From Orthonyx spaldingii (lineage: Eukaryota; Chordata; Aves; Passeriformes; Orthonychidae), in assembly GCA_013397795.1 (NCBI GenBank), contig VZTJ01001760.1, positions 186,001 to 250,000 of the forward strand: a stretch of 64,000 nucleotides of DNA, given 5' to 3'. Under the pieces are notes generated by a model, which was not told where the DNA came from, did no database searches, and saw only the letters and a list, made by a program, of their open reading frames with translations. Positions 45,724 through 55,544 of the stretch are shown here, in pieces; position 1 is the stretch's first letter, and each line of letters opens with the position of its first letter. Both the position numbers and the translations under genes were made by a program.

Positions 45724-46725
45724 TCACTTTGTATTTGGGGTTGTACCAATAGAGCAAACAGGTCAAACTGGGGAATAAGGACTCAGGGACTGGAGGCTGG
45801 CACAAAAAGAGGCAGAGGCATGGCCTAGATTTCTGGAGTTTGATGAATGATGCTGGGAGCAGCTTATGTGTGTGTTTAGTTGCAGTGGCAAAGTGAAGTC
45901 CCGTCTCACAAGGGCCTTTATGCAGAAATGTGAAGGAGGGCTTGTGCATATTAGAGGAAGAAGGAGGAGGGAGCAGCATCTTTCTGAGCAGCTTCCCATG
46001 TTGGACTTCTCAAATTACATCTAATTAAATCTGCTGCCCAGAATGCCATCAAATTAGCAAGTGGAAAAATTGCACTGACTTTGTTGGGATGACTCCCTTG
46101 TTTCATGCTACCCCACAGCATGACTGCTCTGTCTGTGGCTCTGCTTCGCTGAATTCCTGGTTAAACACCTCCCAAAACAAGGACAAATGAGCATCCAGTC
46201 CTCACCAGGCTTTGACTCTGCTGCCTCAGTGTAATATCCTGCCAGAGCTCTCCAGCCTCCTCAGGGAGACCTTCTTGCTTTCCCTGAAATTTGTTCATTG
46301 GGAAAGGCCTGACTATTTTTCCCATAACTTGGTGGGATGGAGCTTGAGAAATGCTGCTGTAGATGGTTTCATGTTGCCAAAAAGTACTTGCTATTTGATG
46401 ATGTGGGCTTTGGAAGGCCTGCTGTTCCCAATTGTCCATTGCATATTAAGGATGGTTATAGCCAAGAAGAGTTCTTTATTTATTTGCTCCCTTTTCACTG
46501 TGACTTTATTATGCATGAGCAGCTTGACTGTGATACTTCTTTTGTTTTACATTTTGCATTCATTAAAAACCAGTCATCTGCATATTTTGTGAACCCTCAG
46601 GGGTCTCTTCTCCCCTTGATGCATGCATGCCAGTCCCATTAGCATGGATGGGAATTAGGAGCTCATGCTGAAGAAAAAACACAGGCACACCTCCCTCTGT
46701 TTGTCTGCCTACTATTCAACTAGGA
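45724..46725. other. Unique DNA, no feature seen
   Basis: Plus-strand frames at 46212-46642 overlap and lack a domain. A short alternating GCATGCATGC is present at 46621. Confidence 0.4.
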
Positions 46726-46727
46726 TA

Positions 46728-46800
46728 TTAAAAAAAAAAAAAAAAATCATTACAGAGGATATTCACTTTGTGTTAAAAAAAAAAAAAGGAAGAAGAAAGG
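46728..46800. repeat. Two poly-A tracts
   Basis: A runs at about 46730-46746 and 46776-46788, with about 30 bases of mixed sequence between. Confidence 0.9.
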
Positions 46801-48107
46801 AAGGGAAACTTGACCATGTATCTCAGGAGATTCTTTTTATAGCCCAAGGCTAAAGACCTCATAAACAGAGGATGTAAATCATTTCAGCATCACTGAGGTT
46901 TACGGCTGTGTCTTTACCAGTAAGTAAAGTGGGCCAGACCCACTTCCCAACAGAGAGGACAACTGGTGTGGTATGACTTGCATCCACACTGATGCACTCT
47001 TCTTCCTTGAGCCTTTAAACACGAGAGTGAGGTCTGACTAAGCTTTCTGGCCCTGATTTGGTCACTAAAAGTCACCAACAATAGTTTGATCCTGTTTCTG
47101 TCACCCCTAAAATAGCTGCAGGCTGCACTGTCATCCTCAGTGTCTTCTTGATGGTGCCGAGGATGTGGATGAAGAAGTCATGGGAGTTTCCTAAAAGCAG
47201 TCACTGGGAGATCTTGGGAGTTCCTGACTGACCATCCCAAGACTACTCCTCGCCAAACTACCAAGCCAAGGGATCAAAGTGTCTCGTGAGGTTCCTGTGG
47301 TGGATGGGGAAGGCTGGTCCTGCCCTTACCCCATTTTACAAAGAGCTGCCCTCCTCCCTCCCCTGCTCCTCTTGAGCAAGGGTTCAGGCTGTGCATTCTT
47401 GCTCCCTGTGAACAAAGAAGTGATTTATTTTTTTCCCATTTCAGTTAAAACTACTGGTGCATGGTGGCCTCTGATACAGGGATCCCCTATTTTCTCTGCC
47501 TTGTCTCTGAGGCTTAAAGCAATCAGGCTTCTCCACCCAGACAGAAGTTTTGTATAAAACCTCCGCTGCTCCTATGTGTTTCAAGTTTGGCAGTTCCCCC
47601 TTCCACAAAAATGTGCACAGGAAGACGCACAGAGAGATATGAATTTATTTTCTGCATTGTTAAAGCTTCAACATTGCCCTCAAATCATCCTGACACAAAG
47701 GCAATGCAGCTCGGTTCACCAACCAGCACATTTTGCCCTGAGCAAAGACACTTTCCCATGCATGGAATGATCTCCCACTGTTTCCCATAAGAGCACAGCG
47801 CTGACTAGAGGAATTGAATCAAAAGCTTTCGGAGACAACAACCTGCCTGAAACAACTCGAAACAAATGAAGGCTTGGGATGTAGCTGGACAGCAATAGCT
47901 GGGGCCATGTGCTAATCGTGGGATTAAGCAATAATCCTGTTTTATTGTTGCTGTTATGGCTGGAGCATCCCATGCTCTGCTGAGCATCCTCCTGGTCTTA
48001 GCAGCATGCTGGTTGCTTTGAGGGCCAGGTGTCTCTGCCGGTGACACTGGCATACTGGTCAGTGATGGATACTGGCAGGGTTAGGCACAATGGGTGCTCT
48101 AGCAAAT
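46801..48107. other. Unique DNA, no feature seen
   Basis: No repeat family or coding signal is recognised. Confidence 0.4.
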
Positions 48108-48124
48108 CAACCACATTGTGGTTG
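48108..48124. repeat. Short perfect palindrome
   Basis: CAACCACA and TGTGGTTG form an 8-bp inverted repeat around one T. TGTGGTT is also the RUNX core, so two facing RUNX-type sites are possible. Confidence 0.6.
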
Positions 48125-48136
48125 TAAATGTGTTAC

Positions 48137-48190
48137 GTAGATGTAAAACCAAATTAAAAACATTGTCTTATGAATTTCTTTTAAAAAAGC
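48137..48190. repeat. Unexplained dispersed repeat II, copy 1
   Basis: GTAGATGTAAAACCAAATT and the following 20-25 bases align with 50308-50360. There are about six differences in the first 39 positions, five of them transitions. The family is not recognised. Confidence 0.6.
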
Positions 48191-48470
48191 CGATCTTGTC
48201 CAGACAATGATGGGTGGAGGGAGAAGGGTAAAGAGTTTTGGAAAATGAGACATTCTGTGTAGCACAGTGTCCTCGTTGTTTGGGCTCTGACTGTGGTTCA
48301 GTCGCTCTCTGAAATTAGCAGCATTTCAAGTGTCAGAGTGAGTGTCTGACTGGAGAAGCCCAATTCCCAAATGCTCTCAACTCTATGTATCTCTACCTTC
48401 TTTCTGCTGCTGCTGTTTTATATTCTCAGCAGCATGTTCTAACATCCAGCAGGTCCTGTAACAAGATGCC

Positions 48471-48636
48471 CAAGGAGATTGTAGATGTCTCATGTCTGGA
48501 AGTGTTCAAGTTTAAGCTGAATGGGGCTTGGAGCAACTTGATCTAGTTGCAGGTGGCAGAGGCCCATGGCAGGGAGGTTGGAACTAGATGGCCTTTAAAG
48601 TCCCTTCTGACCCAAACCATTCTAGGATACTTTGAT
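48471..48636 (+). mobile_element. CR1 LINE 3' fragment, type A
   Basis: GTCTGGAAGTGTTCAAGTTT, GAATGGGGCTTGGAGCAACT, GAGGCCCATGGCAGGGAGG and GACCCAAACCATTCTAGGAT are present. It is truncated at the 5' end. Confidence 0.93.
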
Positions 48637-48909
48637 CCAAAAGTAGAGAAAATATTTAGCAGGAACCCAAAGCAAAAGGCGGTAATTTCCTAGGATAGGA
48701 GATGTCACTCACCTCTTACTCAGGATCTATCTCATAATTTAGGCTACTTGGAGACAGCCTACAGGAAAAAGAATGAAATAGCAACCTCATAAGTCCTATT
48801 TTACTCACTTGTTTGGCCCATTGATTTTGCTGATTGACAGATTTATCAGCTGACACCTGGAACAAAGAAAATTTACATAATCATGACAAGTTATGGGGTC
48901 ACAGTCCAA
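48637..48909. other. Unique spacer between two CR1 copies
   Basis: No feature is recognised. The upstream part of the next CR1 could extend some way into it. Confidence 0.35.
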
Positions 48910-49044
48910 GGCTGCCAGAGCTCCAGGAGCATTTGGACAATGCTCCCAGGCACAGGGTGGGATTGTTGGGGTGTTCTATGCAGGGCAAGGATGTGGACAT
49001 GATGATCCTTGTGTTTCCAGCTTAGGATAGTCTGTGATTCTTTG
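48910..49044 (+). mobile_element. CR1 LINE 3' fragment, type C
   Basis: GGAGCATTTGGACAATGCTC, CCAGGCACAGGGTGGGATTG and GTTCTATGCAGGGCAAGGAT match type C. ATGATGATCCTTGTG and the tail AGGATAGTCTGTGATTCTTT end it. It is the sense counterpart of 20648-20808. Confidence 0.9.
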
Positions 49045-50040
49045 CACATCTCACCATTGCAGATTTATATTCTTGCCTTGACTTACTGCAACCCAGCTGG
49101 TTATTCTCAGCCTGTATCTTCTCTGGGATAACTTTGCTAAAACATCTCCCATACAGTGTCTTTTGCTTGAACACACTTCACTTGGGTTCAGAGTTTCTGG
49201 TTGTATCCCAGAGTGTGCCTCAACTGTGAGCAATGACCACGATGCAGAAGCAAGTCTGAACAAAACTTAGTCCAGTACCACTGGCTCTCTTTTACTCCAC
49301 TAAAATAAAACAAACAAAACCAGAAAGAATGGAAAGTGGTTTTACTGGAGCAGCATCAGCGTCTCCATTTGTGAATCAGTTTCTTATGAGAAGGAAGTTC
49401 CATTTAGGTAAGAGGTGCTGTCACTGGTCCTCATGTCTACAGCCCTCCATGTATCAGCTTTGACTCAGCAGTCTGAAGCAGTAAATCATTAATGGCCCCT
49501 TAAAAAAGGCGAGCGAGTTCGTAACAGAAGTCTGAAGTGAGGAAAGAAGAAGGGTGGAAGATCAGATCCATTCCCAAAATAAAGCATCACAGTCATCCTG
49601 AATATCTGGAGAGCCCACAGAAAGCCAGAGGCGTTCTCTTTGTTAAATATTTACCGCTCAAGTATTATTTGACAGAACATTTCTGGGACTTTATCTAAGC
49701 GGGATGGAGTAAGTGAAACATTTGGATGGGTCTATATGACCAATTGCCAGAGTGGCTTGTTCTTAAATGGGAGTCAAAAGCCGACCAGAGAGAGCTCTGC
49801 AACGTTTGACTACTAAAAGCATTGCTCCAAAAATGCAGCACTGTGCTGGCTCCAAGGGACCAGTGTATGGCTTGTCTCATTGGCTTTGCCTGGACAGGAT
49901 TTCCCCCTCATTACCAACTATACAAACTCCTGGACATGAGCAAAGCAAATGGGATGAGATTCTAGTGTCTTGATAGGAACCTGACAGTGCTGAGGAAGGG
50001 ATCTGTGCTGATGTGAAAATATTCCCTCAAAATCACATTT
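49045..50040. other. Unique DNA, no feature seen
   Basis: No repeat family or coding signal is recognised. Confidence 0.4.
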
Positions 50041-50081
50041 ACTACTCATAGAATTTAGATTCACTACTCATAGAATTTAGA
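50041..50081. repeat. Tandem duplication, 22-bp unit
   Basis: ACTACTCATAGAATTTAGA occurs at 50041 and again at 50063, joined by TTC. The copies are identical over the shared part. Confidence 0.93.
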
Positions 50082-50307
50082 ACAGGTATAGTCTACCACA
50101 GGTCAAAACACCTCCCCTGCAAACAACAGGGCTTAGGTCCAGAGTTACCCAGACAACATTTGAACCTTCCTCGGCACTCAAGACTTCACTCATAGTTACA
50201 ATTAAATTACAGATAGTTCATGGCCATCCACGTATGCAAAGTCGCCAGAAACAGAAAGAAGATTTTTCTACCAATCCTTGTGAAAATACTGCAGAAAGTG
50301 CCCTTCT

Positions 50308-50360
50308 GTGGATGCAAAACCAAAGTGAAAACACTGTTTTATGAAATTTAAAAAAAAAGG
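50308..50360. repeat. Unexplained dispersed repeat II, copy 2
   Basis: GTGGATGCAAAACCAAAGTG and the following bases pair with 48137-48190 in direct orientation, 2.17 kb away. A small palindrome (TTTCAAGT and ACTTGAAA) follows at about 50375-50393. Confidence 0.6.
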
Positions 50361-51633
50361 AAAGAGGGTGGAAAACTCAGTTATTTCAAGTTTCACTTGA
50401 AAATGAATGAGGTTTTATTGTCTTCCCAGATGTTTTTAAGGAAATTTTTATTGCATTGACTGCAAGCTAAATTATCCCTGTTAACCACTTAGGAGCAAGC
50501 AACTGTATTACCAATGAAGTTATTCAGGAGTAAAATAAATGTTCTTCTGGGCACAGATTGGTGCTGGGCTGCTTCCTCCCAGCTTTTGTGTTCATATTCA
50601 CTGGAAGAGCATCAGACACTGAAAAATCCTTGAATTAAGATAAACATTACTTAGCAAAGACCAAAACATCAGGGTTTTATCAACATTATTCTCATACTGA
50701 ATACAAAACACAGTTCTGTACCAGTTATTAAGAAGAAAATGAACCCTACCCCAGCTGAAACCAGGACAAAATTGCTAATGAAATCATGAAGAGTCCCGTG
50801 AAGGAAAGCCAGCAGTTATTTTTGCACAAGAAAACTGGGTGAAGCAGAAATACGCACCAGTGAAGGGAAGGGCAAGTGAGCTGGGTCCAAGTGGGTGGTA
50901 GTGGTGTGTACTGCATTCAGACTGCACTGCTCTCCCCACAGCAGAGAGCTCAGGACACTCAGAGGTCAATGGGTTTGAGCCTATCTATTGTCTTTAAAAC
51001 AGCATCCTTGTTAAGGCTAATTCAGCATATGTGATGCTTCCTCTCCCAGCTCCCCAGAATTTCCATTTTTTGAGCCGCCTGAGCTAAAGAGCTGCTCTGT
51101 GCAAATTACCTCTTTTCCATGAGCTTATCTGTCTTCCCTTGAGCTCAGGCAGACTTTGAGCATCTAGTGTGATTTAAGGAAGCCAGGCGTGACAAATAAG
51201 GACAAGGTGGATTCTTTCCTTTTTTCTTTTTTTTTTTTTAATTATTTTAAATTATAAAGTGCAAAACACATCAGCAGCTAATTCTGATTCACAAATACAC
51301 TGGAGAAACCTGTAACCTAGGAACGCTTTGTGAGTGGGGAGACAGGCACAAAATTTGTCATGCCTGAGGAACCACTCAGCTCCTCTGTACTCCCAAAATT
51401 TGCATCACGCCGGGCAGGTGCATAGTGCAGCCCTAGCTCAGGGGTTCCTGCCCTTGCTGGAGAATTGCTGCACTGCTTTTCACTGGTTTGATTTAAGTCA
51501 TTTCAGATGTCTAAGTAGCATCCAAAAATTCAGAACACCATGATGTGGTTTTTTGAGGTCTCTCTCCATTCAGTGAATTTAGAGGACAAGCCCCTCATCT
51601 TTTGTCAAATATTGTTGGTGTTTTAATTATATA
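50361..51633. other. Unique DNA with a poly-T run
   Basis: A T-rich run lies at 51216-51239. No repeat family or coding signal is otherwise recognised. Confidence 0.4.
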
Positions 51634-51812
51634 TCCTAGAATCATGGAATTGTTTGGGTTAGAAGGGACCTTTAAAGGTCGTCTAATTCAAACCCGTGCA
51701 AAGAGCAGCAACACCTCCCCCTAGGTCAGGTTGCTGAAAGCCCCATCCAACAAGACCATGAATGTTTCCAGGGATGAGGCATCCACCAATTCCCTGGGAA
51801 ACCTGTTCTGTG
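51634..51812 (-). mobile_element. CR1 LINE 3' fragment, type A
   Basis: TCCTAGAATCATGGAATTGT, GAAGGGACCTTTAAAGGTC, CCCCCTAGGTCAGGTTGCTG, CCCCATCCAACAAGACC and TTTCCAGGGATGAGGCATCC follow in the expected order. It ends near AACCTGTTCTGTG. Confidence 0.94.
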
Positions 51813-52631
51813 TAAGTATCATGTTGTTAGATACAACATTTGATAAAAAAATTCCCTTTTTATTTGTGATTTCTTGAATTACACCTACCCTGGTTCTTGA
51901 GCAGCAGGACTTCTGAAACCTGTTTTCTCAAAACTTACTTTTCTAATGTTTCTCTTCTGTGTCTAATAATAAGGTTGAGTTCATCTTAGAACTTACTTCC
52001 AGAAGAACAGCATCACGATTGGGTGCCCTCTTGTTTTTTGGGGTTTTTTTTTGGTTTTTTTAAACTAGCTTTTCTTTCCCTCAGAAAAGTTACAAGAACT
52101 TATTCAATATATTTGATATATTTGTGATTGCTAACATTTTGTCATATTTTGTTGAAACTGTTTGACAGTTTCAGAAATTATCAGCCTCATTTCCTTAAGC
52201 AACATATTTAAAAATGATACTGTGGAAGCATGGTATATTTCTTTTCTTTAATTTGACAGCAGGTAAGGATTAGCAAATATAGAATGTAGTCTCTATCTTT
52301 CTGTATTTTTCCTGAAAATTTGTGCTCACTTTTGTTTTCTCTTTAGCCATTTGTATTTCTGATCAACTTTCCCCTCAAAACAGGCAACAGCAAATGTCAT
52401 ACCAGGCAAGAGCAAAATTTGGTAACTCTTTTTGTTTGGTCCTTGCAGTACCTCCCAGTTTCCTGCTGTTTGCAAAATTAAGATGTTTGCACAATTTTCC
52501 ATAATCTTTGAGTGGCTCGGACCAAGGGTCCAGTCCTCAACTAGATGTAGTTCTGAGATCACAAATAATTTTCTGTTAGTGGATTGGGTCTATTAATTTT
52601 CTGTGATGTTTTTGGCATGTAATTCTTAAGG
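51813..52631. other. Unique AT-rich DNA, no feature seen
   Basis: The 5' part of the preceding CR1 may continue for some bases. A T/G-rich run lies at 52033-52060. No gene is seen. Confidence 0.35.
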
Positions 52632-52880
52632 AAATCACAGAACCACAGAATGGCTAAGGTTGGAAGGGACCCCTGGAGGTCACTTAGTCCCACCTCCCTG
52701 CTCAAGTAGAGTCATACCAGAGCACATGGCAAAAGGTTCTGTCCAGACAGTACTTGAGTATCTCCAGGAAAGGACGCTTTACACCCTCTCTGGAAAACCT
52801 GTTCCAGTGCACAGTCACTGCACAGGAAAGAAGCTGCATGTCATATTCAGGTGGAACTTCCTGTGCATCAGGCACTTCTA
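52632..52880 (-). mobile_element. CR1 LINE 3' fragment, type D
   Basis: AAATCACAGAACCACAGAAT, GGTTGGAAGGGACCCCTGGA, CCTCCCTGCTCAAGTAGAG, GTTCCAGTGCACAGTCACTG and TTCAGGTGGAACTTCCTGTG mark a subfamily not seen elsewhere in the window. It is truncated at the 5' end. Confidence 0.92.
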
Positions 52881-53079
52881 CAGATGAGCCAGTTGTCCTG
52901 CTACAACAGCTTTTGAATCCGTTGCTCACCCTCAACCTACAAGTTAAAATTTTTGGTTTGAGCTGAAAAGGCCCCATAGAATCTCTGCTGAAGAGCAAAA
53001 CTAGAAATATCCTAATCCCAGGAAGTATGATTTTAGAAATCAGGGTTTTTAGGCTGTTTATGGCACTACTTGTTCATCA

Positions 53080-53121
53080 GTTCAGCTAAATATTTGAGAA
53101 AGCTCAAATATTTAGCTGAAC
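53080..53121. repeat. Perfect 19-bp inverted repeat, 4-base loop
   Basis: The arm GTTCAGCTAAATATTTGAG (53080-53098) is followed by AAAG and its exact reverse complement (53103-53121). The match stops at the next base on both sides. It lies between two minus-strand CR1 copies and belongs to neither. The stem is shorter than in a normal microRNA precursor. Confidence 0.97.
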
Positions 53122-53158
53122 ACTCAGGCTGATGTATCTCTGCAATTACCTTCATAAT

Positions 53159-53354
53159 ACAATCATAAAATGGTTTGGGATGGAAGGCACCTTAGAGCCC
53201 ATCCAGTGCCACCCCCTGCCATGGACAGGGACAACTTCCACTATCCCAGGTTTCTCCAAGCCTCAATTAACCTGGCCTTGGACGCTTCCAGGGATGGGGC
53301 AGCCACAGCTTCTCTGGGAAATCTGTGCCAGGGCCTCACCATCCTCACAGTGAC
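53159..53354 (-). mobile_element. CR1 LINE 3' fragment, type A
   Basis: AATCATAAAATGGTTTGGGA, CCCTGCCATGGACAGGGACA, TTCCACTATCCCAGGTTTCT, GGGATGGGGCAGCCACAGC and GTGCCAGGGCCTCACCATCC. It is one of the best preserved copies and is truncated near 53354. Confidence 0.96.
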
Positions 53355-54545
53355 AGGCATAGAGGAGGCTCCCACCTCTTCTGGCATTCACTCTTGTTTG
53401 TCTTGCAGGATACAGTGATTAGGCTTTGACACCAGTTTTTACAGTTGGAGGCATGACAAAGGAGTCCAGCCAGCACCAAAACCATGTCATGGACAGAGGC
53501 GGGACTCAATATCCATGCCCATTTTTTCCTATCTACATCACACACTTTCCCCCACCAGCATCCACTTGGGGTGCAACTTGGATGGAGAAGAAAGAATTGA
53601 ATTAAATCCAGCATGAATCAGCTCTTACAGAGGTGGAAATCATAGTTGATGTGTATTTTCACTGACATGACAGGTTTGTTCAGCATGGGTTATTTGCCAG
53701 CCATAATTACAAGCACAGAGATGACTTTAAACACAGGACCCCTCGCTTGCTCTGTTGTATCCTGGGTAGGCAGGAGACATATTAGGAAATCACTCAGATA
53801 ATTTTAAAGAGGATGGATTTGTGATTATGATGTTTTGACCCACCTGGTAGCCTGCCCTTGGAGCTCTACTTAACAGGTCTTCCCTGTGTCTTTTCAAGCA
53901 GTTAATTTTGTGGCCAAGTCCCTGAACTCTCTTCCCATTCCTTTTTCACGTGTAGGGCTGTTTGCTTCTCTGCCATCCAGTCATCTTGCGAATGCTTGCT
54001 CAAGGACACTGTGGAAGATTTGTGCTAATAATGAAAAGCTTGAAGGGGGCAAGAGATTTTGCCCAGGAAAAATAATGCTGATCAAGTCTGTTATGTCTCT
54101 GTCCCATTGAGAAGGGGGAGTTAATAACAGCAAGGTTAGCTAATGGGATGGCTTTTAGGGGTTGTGGCCACATGAATTAATGTGTTATATTTGTCTAAGC
54201 AAAATTCTCAGCAACCTTGTAGGGATTCAGGGGTTTAGAATATTTGCTTCTACATTTTTAGCTTGCAAAGAAGTTTTTCTGATCTTGCCATCTCCTTCTG
54301 TCACAGACTGGTAGCCAGAAAAAGAGAGTGAATATTTCTGCACTGCTTCTTTGCTTAATATCAGGATATTTTCAGCAGTCAATGGAGAATATATTTCTAG
54401 GTTTGGGGGTTGAGGCAGTTTTTTTTTTTTCCTTTGTGTGTTTGTTTCTCTTTGCACCACAAACCGCACGAAGGGGCTGGGAGGATTGTGCATTACATAA
54501 GAGTGGCCCTCCACGCTTTAATGTGGGTCTGTGCCGTGCCATGCA
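53355..54545. other. Unique DNA, no feature seen
   Basis: No repeat family or coding signal is recognised. A T run lies at 54420-54431. Confidence 0.4.
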
Positions 54546-54780
54546 GTGAACATAATGTGTCCTCCCAGGGACAATTTGCATAAAGGATAAATAAGAGAAT
54601 CACAATGTGAAGTTTATTCATTTTTAAATCCTGCAGCGTTTGTGATTGAAGGCCCAAGCTCAGATGTTTTCCTGATGTGTACCATTAAGAGTCAGGGCTT
54701 TGCCTAATGTCTCTTCTGTTACTGCAGGGAGATGTAATGTGCAGTATTTCTCCACACTGGAGTATCATTTTCAGTGTATA
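54546..54780. promoter_or_regulatory. Candidate conserved non-coding element with octamer site
   Basis: A perfect octamer in reverse orientation, ATTTGCAT, is at 54574-54581. GGATAAATAAGAGAATC and GAAGTTTATTCATTTTTAAA follow it. The block is repeat-free. An enhancer is possible but not shown. Confidence 0.3.
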
Positions 54781-55177
54781 CCACTCGGCTAGGGAGTGAG
54801 GAACTGCAGGCTGCATTATCTTGTACCAGGCCCACTCTCCTTAATTTGCTGTAACCGAGCCAGCACATTAAATACAAAACATATTGATGTTCTCTGAGAA
54901 CCCTTGAGGGTCTTTACCCTTCCTTGTCAAAGGAACTGTGCAATCCAGGAGGAAAGAAAAAAGGCATTTTGCCATGGTGAAAATAGTTGCACTGCTGGCA
55001 CGCTGTGGCTGACACAATGCTGCACTTCCATTTACTTCACTTAGAGGGAAAAGTCATAACAAAAGCCATTTTACCTCCTAACTCCAGCTAAGGGTCAGCA
55101 GAGGGAAGTGATCTGAACCCCAGCTCAGGTGGTGTTGGCAGCAAGGGCATTAATACTGCACACTCTTAAATTTGCTG
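54781..55177. other. Unique DNA, no feature seen
   Basis: No repeat or coding signal is recognised. Confidence 0.4.
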
Positions 55178-55326
55178 AAGTCATAGAGTCATAGAATTAT
55201 TTAGGATGGAAAAAACCCTTAAGATTATGGAATCATAGAATGGTTTGTGTTGGAAGGGGCCCTAATAATCATCTAGTTCCAACCATTAACCTATTACTGC
55301 CAATTCCACCGTAAAACTGTGTCCAC
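55178..55326 (-). mobile_element. Old-type CR1 tail, interrupted
   Basis: The outer tail reads AAGTCATAGAGTCATAGAAT, TTATTTAGGATGG and CCCTTAAGATTATGG. After a second CR1 tail, the older body resumes with CCATTAACCTATTACTGCC, CAATTCCACCGTAAAACTGT and GTCC. That is the usual order in old-type CR1 (ATCGAGTCCAACC, then TTAACCTAACACTGCC). Confidence 0.85.
55229..55282 (-). mobile_element. Short CR1 tail, type A, nested
   Basis: GGAATCATAGAATGGTTTG, TGTTGGAAGGGGCCC and ATCATCTAGTTCCAA form a complete type A 3' end only some 54 bases long. It sits inside the older copy in the same orientation. Confidence 0.75.
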
Positions 55327-55520
55327 TCTGGTGATCTCACAGATGAAAACTGGTGGTGAAATTGTGTTGTTCTACCTGGGCACCACAGGCAGGAACCTGT
55401 ACAGGATATCACACTAATTCTCTGATAGAGGTTAGTAAACTTGGGCCAGTGTGGTCACCCATGTTCAGATCTGGTTTTTGTTCTCCTGTATACGGGCTGT
55501 TTCTTTATGGGCCTGCTGCC
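55327..55520. other. Unique DNA, no feature seen
   Basis: No repeat or gene is recognised. Confidence 0.35.
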
Positions 55521-55544
55521 AAAAAAAAAAAAAAAAAAAAAAAA
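55521..55544 (+). repeat. Poly-A tract, 24 bases
   Basis: An uninterrupted run of 24 A. No processed-gene copy is recognisable upstream. Confidence 0.97.

Noticed and set aside
46618..46631. Alternating GCATGCATGC as Z-DNA
   Set aside because: Too short to be meaningful.
55521..55544. Poly-A as the tail of a processed pseudogene
   Set aside because: No recognisable gene-derived sequence lies upstream and no target-site duplication was found.
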